Assembly (NCBI GenBank): GCA_009845645.1
Contig: VXZF01000059.1
Span: 1-5,383, forward strand
Source: Gemmatimonadota bacterium
GTDB lineage: Bacteria > Latescibacterota > UBA2968 > UBA8231
Reading direction: 5' to 3'
Length of the DNA: 5,383 nt
This document shows, piece by piece, positions 1 through 5,383 of the stretch. A program made the position numbers and the translations under genes. Under the pieces are notes generated by a model, which ran no database searches, was not told where the DNA came from, and worked only from the letters and a program-made list of their open reading frames with translations. Numbering within the stretch: the first letter of the stretch is position 1; the number at the start of each line of letters is the position of its first letter.

Positions 1-1307
1 TCGGTGATGTCTCCACCACGACATTTCTGGACGAAATCGAGGTCTTTGGTCGCGGCTACCCCCAGGAGGCCCGCTACATCTCCGCGCCCCATTCCTTCGG
101 CCAAGCCGTGAGCTTGGGACAGGTCGCGTGGAAATTCACCCGCTATCGCCTATTGCCTTCCGGCGCGATCACAGCCGATCCCACTGCACCAGTGCAACTG
201 AACTTGCAGACCCGTGCGGGGTTCGACGACAATCCCAAAACGTACTTCATCTTCGACGATCTCGGTCGGCTGGTGGAAGTAGATGAAAAGACCTATTTCG
301 ACTCGCCGCGCATAGTAGAGCGATTCTCCGAGGGCATCGCCGGCTTCCGCGCCAAGCGCGACGACGACATCGAAAACTGGAACAACTGGTCAGTCAATTA
401 CCAAGCGTCAGGCGACGAGATTCGCTCCTCTGACGGGGCCGAGTTCCTCCAGTTTCGCTTTACCATCACCACCGAAGACCCGCTGGCCTTTGGCGTGCTC
501 GACAGCTTGGCCTTTGAGGTCTCGCCGCTGTTGGCCGACCGCGCGCTAGCGGAAATTGCCCTCGACGGACGCGCCGGTGCGGACGGTGCCGTCGAGGTGC
601 CCCTCGGAGTCGCCCAGCGCTTTGCCTATCACATTCGCACGGAGGCCGGCACAACCGACCGCGCAGGATTCGACGGCATCGAGTTAGAAGTCCCTCCGGC
701 CTCCCACTTCCTCGACCTGACCATCGACGACCAGCCAGCGGCTGAGGGCGAGGATTTTTCCCTCGCCGCCAGCGACGAGCAGTTGCGCTTCACCTTTCCC
801 GCGGCGTTCCAAGAGGACAAGGCGTTTCGCGTGCGCTTCCAAGGCGCGGTCTTTCAGCCATCGGTCTTTTTGGCCAGCCGCCTTTTTAACACCTCAGCCA
901 CTAGCTTGCCGCAGTCCATCGAAGCTGGAGACGCCCACGCCGACGTGGCCAGCAACAGCATCCAAGTCGTCTCCAGCGATGAAGTCCTCGGCATTCTCGG
1001 GGTGGTTGGGCTGTCTGCTCCCGTGGTCACGCCCAACGGCGATGGGGTCAATGAGCAAGTCGCCATTGGCTTTGACTTGTTCGGCGTCGCTGGGGGCGCG
1101 TTGCGAGTGGAGGTGCACGACCTGAGCGGTCGCCGCTGCGCCGCGATCTTGGACGCGCAGGCCACAGCCGGACCGTACGCGCTACGATGGGATGCGCAGG
1201 ACGAGCGGGGAAAACTCGTGCCCCCAGGGCTATACCTAATCCGCGTCGAGGTCGAGGTCGATCGCGGCACATTCGCCCGCGTGGCAGCGGTCGGGGTCGC
1301 GTACTGA
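1..1307 (+). CDS. Exported surface protein, C-terminal part: end of discoidin-like domain, beta-rich middle, FlgD-Ig-like tail (5' truncated)
   Basis: The reading frame is open from base 3, so the true start lies left of the window; 434 residues are visible before the TGA at 1305-1307. The GTG at 108 is internal, because coding similarity continues upstream of it. Visible residues 10-19 (DEIEVFGRGY) look like the last strand of an F5/8 type C (discoidin) domain. Residues about 125-180 hold a W-S landmark (W129) followed by a strand-rich segment, then AGFD at 221-224 and PSVF at 286-289. From about 338 to the end lies a FlgD-Ig-like domain: TPNGDGVNE at 343-351, then a VHDLSGR strand, an RWD motif and PPGLYLIRV. 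The landmarks match the next gene in order and near-equal spacing, so the two are paralogs. The role is inferred as a secreted or surface-attached binding protein; no catalytic motif was seen. Domain calls are by eye. The signal peptide is presumably encoded upstream. Confidence 0.85.
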   Translation, partial: GDVSTTTFLDEIEVFGRGYPQEARYISAPHSFGQAVSLGQVAWKFTRYRLLPSGAITADPTAPVQLNLQTRAGFDDNPKTYFIFDDLGRLVEVDEKTYFDSPRIVERFSEGIAGFRAKRDDDIENWNNWSVNYQASGDEIRSSDGAEFLQFRFTITTEDPLAFGVLDSLAFEVSPLLADRALAEIALDGRAGADGAVEVPLGVAQRFAYHIRTEAGTTDRAGFDGIELEVPPASHFLDLTIDDQPAAEGEDFSLAASDEQLRFTFPAAFQEDKAFRVRFQGAVFQPSVFLASRLFNTSATSLPQSIEAGDAHADVASNSIQVVSSDEVLGILGVVGLSAPVVTPNGDGVNEQVAIGFDLFGVAGGALRVEVHDLSGRRCAAILDAQATAGPYALRWDAQDERGKLVPPGLYLIRVEVEVDRGTFARVAAVGVAY

Positions 1308-1308
1308 T

Positions 1309-1329
1309 GGAATTAGGAATTGCGAATTG
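1309..1329 (+). repeat. Three tandem heptamers (GGAATTA, GGAATTG, CGAATTG)
   Basis: Directly after the stop of the first gene lie three 7-base units, GGAATTA, GGAATTG and CGAATTG, sharing the core GAATT. They are AT-rich against the surrounding GC-rich coding DNA and fill nearly half of the 47-base gap. They resemble the short tandemly repeated heptamers known from some bacterial intergenic regions. No stem-loop followed by a T run is present, so this is not an intrinsic terminator. With only three copies, chance cannot be excluded. Confidence 0.5.
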
Positions 1330-1345
1330 ATTGTCGCGTACCAAT

Positions 1346-1350
1346 GAGGA
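1346..1350 (+). promoter_or_regulatory. Ribosome binding site (GAGGA) for the ATG at 1355
   Basis: GAGGA lies four bases before the ATG at 1355. It supports this start over the in-frame TTG at 1331, which would add eight polar residues in front of a normal signal peptide. The spacing is a little short but usable. Confidence 0.55.
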
Positions 1351-1354
1351 CGAC

Positions 1355-3712
1355 ATGAAAACCCTACAACTAGCGATTGCTTCCCTCCTGCTCGCGGCTG
1401 CGGCGAGCAGCCAAAACCTGAGCTTTGCCGGGTCCGACTTCGCTTCTTGGGCCCATCCGCAGGGGCTAGTGGAAGTCTTGCCGCAGGGCATAAAAGTGAA
1501 GCGCTTTGAGCAGCGGTTCAATGCAGTGGCCAACGCCCGCGAATTTTCCGGCATGTCCATCGGCGAATACGGGCAGCGCTTTGCGCGCACGCCGTCCAAT
1601 CAGCAGCAGGCCGACCTAGCCGGCGACCAAGACCCCAATACCTGGTGGCAGCCCGATCCAGATACCCCAGTGCAATCGTGGTGGTTGGAGCTAGACTTGG
1701 GACGCTCTGTCGTGGCCGACAAGGTGCGCGTCCGCTTTCCCAACCGCGAGGGGGCCAAGCCCTTTAACTTTTTCTCGGTGTACGTCAGCCCAGGCATTCC
1801 GGTCTTCGGCGGCCGGGCCAAGCGCATCGTCTATCGCCGACTGGGCCGGCCGATCAACAACAACACCGAGTCCCTAGTCGAGTTTGACCTCAAGACAACT
1901 GGCCTTGCCTCGGCCACGGGTGAGTACCTGAGCGCGGACGAGGTCCTCGACTTCGACATCATACGCTTCGTGCGCTTTGAAGCAGCCGGCGCAACGCCCG
2001 ATGCCGCGCTCGCCGAAATAGAGGTGGACGGCATTGGCTTCAACCTCACCTCCATGGTGCAGATTGAGGATCGAACCGAGCACTGGGGAGGACGGACGTG
2101 GACGTCCAAGCACCGCGACTGCCCGGGTTGCGGCAAAGGCAGCGGGGCCGAGGCCCTCATCGACCAAGACGTGGGATTTCGCGGGTGGAATATCGAGGGC
2201 TCAGACAAGGGCAACTGGCGCGATTCAGGCGTCTGGTCCGTCGTCGATTTCGGCAACGTCTTTCGCGTCGATCGCATCATTTGGCTGCCGATCGTCTCCG
2301 GTCGCGGCCCGTTCCTCTACGGCTTCCAGCGCGACAAGCAGGGCAGTTGGCCCAGTTTCGATTTCTTCGCCTCCGACGGCACCCCCAGCAACAGCGCCGA
2401 TCCAGTAGTTGAAGGTCCTTTCCACTACGACTTGCTGTCGTCCGTGGCCAACTCCGGCCGCTACTTGTTCGACTTCCAGTTCGAGCCGCGCGCGCTGCGG
2501 CTGCTGTTGTGGCGCGTGACGCGGCCGCAGCAGTTCCACCGCGCCGCCCAACTCTTCGTCTTCCACAGCGAGGGCTATCCCGCGCAAGTCGAACTGGAGT
2601 CCGAAGACATTTCCCTCGGCGGTGCCCGCAGTATGCGCTTCGTCGAATGGGACGCCGACCTGCCGCCCGGAACGCGCATCGAAGTGGAAACCCAAACCGG
2701 CAATGGCTTCCAGACCCTCAAGCGCTACTTCCTCGCCAACGGCAAAGAAGTGACCAAACAAGCCTACGAGTCCGCCAAATCCCGCAACCGCGGCGACATC
2801 GTCGAGGAACGAGTGCGCGACGACACCTGGAGCGCGTATAGCCAACCCCATCGGTTCTCCGGTCAGGCGTTCCTCTCGCCGTCGCCGCGGCAGTGGCTGC
2901 GGGCGCGGGTGCGGCTCATCAGCGACGATCCAGCGGTCTTCCCCACCCTGCGCTCGCTCACATTTGTGGCCAACGCGCCGATCATCACCGCGGGGCTGAC
3001 GGGCCGCGTCTTCCCCCGCGAAGCCGCTATGGACACTTTGCAGACGTTCCGCTACACCATCTCGCCAGTGGCCTTCAACAGTCGAGATGCTGGGTTCGAC
3101 CGCGCACTCATCTTGCTCCCGCCCGGCGGTGGCCGTGACGCCGCATTCATCAGCGCATCCGTAGGGGGAGCCGAGGTTGCGGCCACTGGCTTGTTGCGAG
3201 GGGATTCGCTCTTGGTGGAACTGCCGCCGCCGCTGGTCCGGCGCGACTCGGTCGCCATCGCCTTTTCCGCGCGCTTGTCCCACAGCCCCACGGTCTTCAA
3301 CGCGTTCGTCGCCAACTCGACCGTAGCAGATAACCTCCAAGGCGTAGTGCCCGCCGAGTTCGGTGCTGATCTAGTCTTCGTGCCCGAGGCAGTCGCCGGC
3401 GGTTCGCTGATCCGCAACGTCGAGCACACCCACTCGATAACCCCCAACGGCGATGGTGTCAACGACCAATGCGAACTGAATTTCACCGTCGTCAAGACCG
3501 AGCAAGCGCCGCAAGTACAAGTCTTTACCTTAGATGGCCGGCCCGTGATCGAACTGACCAGCCAAGGCGCGCCAAGCCGGCGCTTCCGCTACGTCTGGGA
3601 CGGACGGAGAGCCGGTCACGCGGTGCCGCCCGGCATCTACGTCCTGCGCATTGCCATAGAAGCCGATGCCCGCGCCGACCGCGTTTACAGGCTTGTACAT
3701 GTCGTTTATTAA
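1355..3712 (+). CDS. Secreted surface protein with two discoidin-like domains and a C-terminal FlgD-Ig-like domain
   Basis: The protein has 785 residues. The ATG at 1355 is chosen because it begins a standard Sec signal peptide: MK, then a Leu/Ala-rich core to about residue 18, with cleavage near AAASSQ. Discoidin-like domain 1 spans about 70-230, with a GDQDPNTWW loop (90-98), the WWLELDLG strand (109-116), FNFFSVYVS (137-145) and a closing LAEIEVDG near 219-226. A CPGC motif (Cys256, Cys259) sits in the linker. Discoidin-like domain 2 spans about 260-408, with IDQD (269-272), WSVVDFG (294-300), PSFDFFASDG (333-342) and LFVFHSEGY (400-408). The middle region carries W492-S493, AGFD (579-582) and TVF (646-648). 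The FlgD-Ig-like domain runs from about 690, with TPNGDGVND at 696-704 and PPGIYVLRI near the end. Known discoidin domains often bind glycans or lipids, so a surface binding role is inferred; ligand unknown. It is a paralog of the gene before it and lies 13 bases ahead of the gene after it, so co-transcription is likely. Confidence 0.9.
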   Translation: MKTLQLAIASLLLAAAASSQNLSFAGSDFASWAHPQGLVEVLPQGIKVKRFEQRFNAVANAREFSGMSIGEYGQRFARTPSNQQQADLAGDQDPNTWWQPDPDTPVQSWWLELDLGRSVVADKVRVRFPNREGAKPFNFFSVYVSPGIPVFGGRAKRIVYRRLGRPINNNTESLVEFDLKTTGLASATGEYLSADEVLDFDIIRFVRFEAAGATPDAALAEIEVDGIGFNLTSMVQIEDRTEHWGGRTWTSKHRDCPGCGKGSGAEALIDQDVGFRGWNIEGSDKGNWRDSGVWSVVDFGNVFRVDRIIWLPIVSGRGPFLYGFQRDKQGSWPSFDFFASDGTPSNSADPVVEGPFHYDLLSSVANSGRYLFDFQFEPRALRLLLWRVTRPQQFHRAAQLFVFHSEGYPAQVELESEDISLGGARSMRFVEWDADLPPGTRIEVETQTGNGFQTLKRYFLANGKEVTKQAYESAKSRNRGDIVEERVRDDTWSAYSQPHRFSGQAFLSPSPRQWLRARVRLISDDPAVFPTLRSLTFVANAPIITAGLTGRVFPREAAMDTLQTFRYTISPVAFNSRDAGFDRALILLPPGGGRDAAFISASVGGAEVAATGLLRGDSLLVELPPPLVRRDSVAIAFSARLSHSPTVFNAFVANSTVADNLQGVVPAEFGADLVFVPEAVAGGSLIRNVEHTHSITPNGDGVNDQCELNFTVVKTEQAPQVQVFTLDGRPVIELTSQGAPSRRFRYVWDGRRAGHAVPPGIYVLRIAIEADARADRVYRLVHVVY
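1388..1410 (+). repeat. Inverted repeat inside the signal-peptide coding region
   Basis: CTGCTCGC at 1388-1395 and its exact reverse complement GCGAGCAG at 1403-1410 flank a 7-base loop. The GC-rich 8-bp stem lies about 33 bases into the gene that starts at 1355. It could slow early translation, but Ala/Ser/Leu-rich signal peptides in GC-rich DNA produce such stems readily, so function is doubtful. Confidence 0.35.
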
Positions 3713-3719
3713 GAGGGAG
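3713..3719 (+). promoter_or_regulatory. Ribosome binding site (GAGGGAG) for the GTG at 3726
   Basis: GAGGGAG begins right after the TAA of the preceding gene and stands six bases before the GTG at 3726. This is the strongest Shine-Dalgarno-like sequence in the window. It favours GTG 3726 over the in-frame ATG at 3699, which overlaps the previous gene by 14 bases and has only a weak AGG upstream. Confidence 0.7.
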
Positions 3720-3725
3720 TACACT

Positions 3726-5383
3726 GTGAGACGTCGAATCTTCACACTATTAATCTGCCTATTCGCCTGGACACTGCCAGAGGCCAGCGCCCAACGCGCC
3801 ACCGCATACGACAACCCCTATTACACCACGGGGACAGAAGTTTCTCCGGCGACCCTCGTGCCCTCGGTGCGCAAATGGTACCTGCCGCAGCGGCTGTACT
3901 CGCTATACGACTGGCGGCAAGAGCAATACTCCAACTACGCCCGCGACCACTACGAGCGCTATACCGAGGTTTTCTTGGAAGGTTCGCCGTTCTACGACGT
4001 GTACGGCGATTACATCACCCAGGGCTGGCTGGTGTACGACTGGACCGAAGACTACCCAGAGGACAACGGCAGCATCATCACCAAAAATCCGCGCTTTCGT
4101 TCGTGGTTCAACAACCTGCTCGTATCGTCGAGCCATTCCGGACAGTTCTACTCGGCCCTGATGGTGGGCGACGGCATCCGCACCACCCTGACCCCCCTGA
4201 CGTTTTCCAAGCCGCGCTTCGACGGCATTCAGTGGGATCTTACCACCGACAAGTACGCCCTGACCATGCTGTCATCGCGGGTTAGCAACACTGGAGAAAT
4301 TTCCTCCAGTGAAGTCGGCGGCGGCGTCCAGGCCAATACATTCACCACCCTGATGGCCGCTAGAGGACGGGTGCAAGTCGGGGATTTTGCCGCCCTCGGC
4401 GCAACCTTTGTCAATGCCGCACATCGCAACTCCAACCTGCCGTTTGGCGACAATTCGCTCAGCGGCCTGCTCAGCGGCCCAATGAACGCGGACTTTGTCC
4501 GCTCCATCGTCGTGCGCATTTCCGATGATTCGCCCGAAGACGGCGAGGGCGGCGCGCTGCTGTCGCGCTGGCGCATCTTCATCGATGGCGTCGAGCACAC
4601 CGGAGACATCGTCCCCGTGGTCGAAGGCGGCATTCGCCGCGGCGGCGCAATTGTGGCCAGCGGTACGGATGTCATCACCCTGACCTACAACATCGAAGAC
4701 TTCTCCCCGAGCACAGAAGACGCCATCGACGATTTCCGCGAGATCGAGCGCATTGAAATCGGCCTCGTGCTGGCCAATGACTACAAGGTCGAAGTGACCT
4801 CTAATAAGCAAACCAACAACCTCGGCACGCCCGTATTCCTGCCAGTGTTGCGCGCGGCCGGCAACGTCAAGGACGGCTCAAATCAGGCATTTCACCGGTT
4901 CAGCTACGGCCTGCCGACCGGGACCCGCATGTTGGGCTTTGACCTCGCCGTTGCCGACCTACAGGGCTTTGACTTCCGCGGCGAGTTCGTCCGCAACTTT
5001 CAGTACCGCCGCTTTCCCAACGAGAACATGGCCACAAACCAGACGCTGGCCACCAACGAGGCCCAAGCCATGTACGCGACCGCGCAGAAGCGCAGCTATC
5101 CCTATACGTTTTTCGCCGAGGTTTTCAGCATCGACGCAGATTACTCCACCCGCGCCTTCATCCCCAACGCCGAAGGACATGTGTACTACGACAACGAGCA
5201 ACGGCACCTGTACGAATTCGTCGATGACAACGACGATCAGGACGAGCTACCGGACTGGACGCGACGCACATTCGGCAGCCGCGTCAACACGCGGCAGGGG
5301 CAGCAGTTGCTGACCGACGCCGCGGTTTTCCCGGGCATTGACGAGGACAACGACGACATCTCGGATTTCAACCGCAACTTCAA
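3726..5383 (+). CDS. Large exported protein of unrecognised family, tyrosine-rich N-terminus, possible outer-membrane or surface beta protein (3' truncated)
   Basis: The frame is open from the GTG at 3726 to the window end, giving 552 complete residues without a stop. Residues 1-22 form a Sec signal peptide: MRRR, a hydrophobic core, and ASA before Q23. Cys11 lies in the core but is not in a lipobox; no Cys is seen in the visible mature part. Residues 28-110 are aromatic-rich, with 15 Tyr and several Trp. Residues about 140-250 contain short alternating strands around RTTLTPLTFSKPRFDG and GIQWDL (167-172), as expected for a barrel or large beta-sheet. Residues about 258-360 look like a separate beta-sandwich insert, and 389-430 return to strand-like segments with many aromatics. 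Acidic motifs follow at 500-510 (DDNDDQDELPD) and 536-551 (PGIDEDNDDISDFNRN), resembling thrombospondin type 3 or EF-hand-like calcium loops. I do not recognise the family. Export is well supported; the outer-membrane location is inference. The 13-base gap suggests co-expression with the two surface proteins upstream. Confidence 0.85.
   Translation, partial: MRRRIFTLLICLFAWTLPEASAQRATAYDNPYYTTGTEVSPATLVPSVRKWYLPQRLYSLYDWRQEQYSNYARDHYERYTEVFLEGSPFYDVYGDYITQGWLVYDWTEDYPEDNGSIITKNPRFRSWFNNLLVSSSHSGQFYSALMVGDGIRTTLTPLTFSKPRFDGIQWDLTTDKYALTMLSSRVSNTGEISSSEVGGGVQANTFTTLMAARGRVQVGDFAALGATFVNAAHRNSNLPFGDNSLSGLLSGPMNADFVRSIVVRISDDSPEDGEGGALLSRWRIFIDGVEHTGDIVPVVEGGIRRGGAIVASGTDVITLTYNIEDFSPSTEDAIDDFREIERIEIGLVLANDYKVEVTSNKQTNNLGTPVFLPVLRAAGNVKDGSNQAFHRFSYGLPTGTRMLGFDLAVADLQGFDFRGEFVRNFQYRRFPNENMATNQTLATNEAQAMYATAQKRSYPYTFFAEVFSIDADYSTRAFIPNAEGHVYYDNEQRHLYEFVDDNDDQDELPDWTRRTFGSRVNTRQGQQLLTDAAVFPGIDEDNDDISDFNRNF
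4289..4311 (+). repeat. Inverted repeat inside the third gene
   Basis: CACTGGAG at 4289-4296 and CTCCAGTG at 4304-4311 form a perfect 8-bp stem around a 7-base loop; the centre also holds the palindrome GAAATTTC. It encodes part of a Ser-rich segment (NTGEISSSE) in the open frame. No function is evident, and it may be chance. Confidence 0.35.

Noticed and set aside
108..110. GTG at 108 as the start of the first gene
   Set aside because: The frame is open to the left edge and the upstream residues (DEIEVFGRGY) look like the end of a discoidin domain; no signal peptide follows the GTG.
1245..1262. Triple hexamer GTCGAG GTCGAG GTCGAT
   Set aside because: It encodes alternating Val-Glu/Asp in a beta strand of the FlgD-Ig-like domain, and codon bias explains the repeat.
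1331..1333. TTG at 1331 as the start of the second gene
   Set aside because: It would place eight polar residues ahead of a normal signal peptide and has no ribosome binding site; ATG 1355 has GAGGA upstream.
1308..1354. Promoter or terminator in the gap between genes one and two
   Set aside because: No spaced -35/-10 pair and no stem-loop with a T run could be found; the gap is explained by the heptamers and a ribosome binding site.
2225..3340. Long open frame on the minus strand (371 codons) opposite the second gene
   Set aside because: It lies fully inside a well-supported + strand gene, and its translation is rich in Arg, Ala, Glu and Gly with no domain or signal peptide. Long antisense frames are common opposite GC-rich genes.
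3756..3758. Lipoprotein signal at Cys11 of the third protein
   Set aside because: The residues before it (LLI) do not fit a lipobox, which needs Gly, Ala or Ser at -1; a signal peptidase I site ASA before Q23 fits better.
3875..4285. Plus-strand alternative frame of 136 codons within the third gene
   Set aside because: Its translation is Arg/Ala/Leu-rich and lacks a ribosome binding site; it is a frame-shifted shadow of the frame starting at 3726.
4272..4811. Minus-strand open frame opposite the third gene
   Set aside because: It overlaps a + strand frame that has a signal peptide, a good ribosome binding site and continuous beta-protein character; the antisense translation shows no recognisable domain.

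Overview
The window is GC-rich, densely coding DNA with all supported genes on the + strand. It reads as part of one operon-like block of three genes for exported proteins: a gene cut by the left edge (bases 1-1307), a complete gene (1355-3712), and a gene cut by the right edge (3726-5383). The gaps are 47 and 13 bases. No RNA gene, transposase, CRISPR array, phage gene, promoter or terminator was found. No stretch longer than 300 bases lacks a gene.

The first two genes are diverged paralogs. Each has a discoidin-like (F5/8 type C-like) region, then a beta-rich middle region with the same landmarks in the same order, then a C-terminal FlgD-Ig-like domain that starts with TPNGDGVN(E/D). The complete copy has a Sec signal peptide and two tandem discoidin-like domains. 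Such proteins are normally secreted or held at the cell surface, and the discoidin fold often binds glycans. The third gene encodes a signal-peptide protein of a family I cannot name. It has a tyrosine-rich N-terminal region, a likely beta-sandwich insert, strand-like segments suggesting an outer-membrane barrel or other surface structure, and acidic Asp/Asn motifs resembling calcium-binding repeats near the window end.

FlgD-Ig-like tails with TPNGDG motifs, Sec-exported beta-rich proteins and high GC suggest a Gram-negative of the Fibrobacterota-Chlorobiota-Bacteroidota (FCB) superphylum or a related uncultured phylum such as Latescibacterota. This is inference from protein style, as the window has no marker gene.

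The genes could form a surface module: two related adhesin or glycan-binding proteins and a large, possibly outer-membrane, partner encoded directly downstream. No enzyme is visible, so the substrate or biological role cannot be read from this window.
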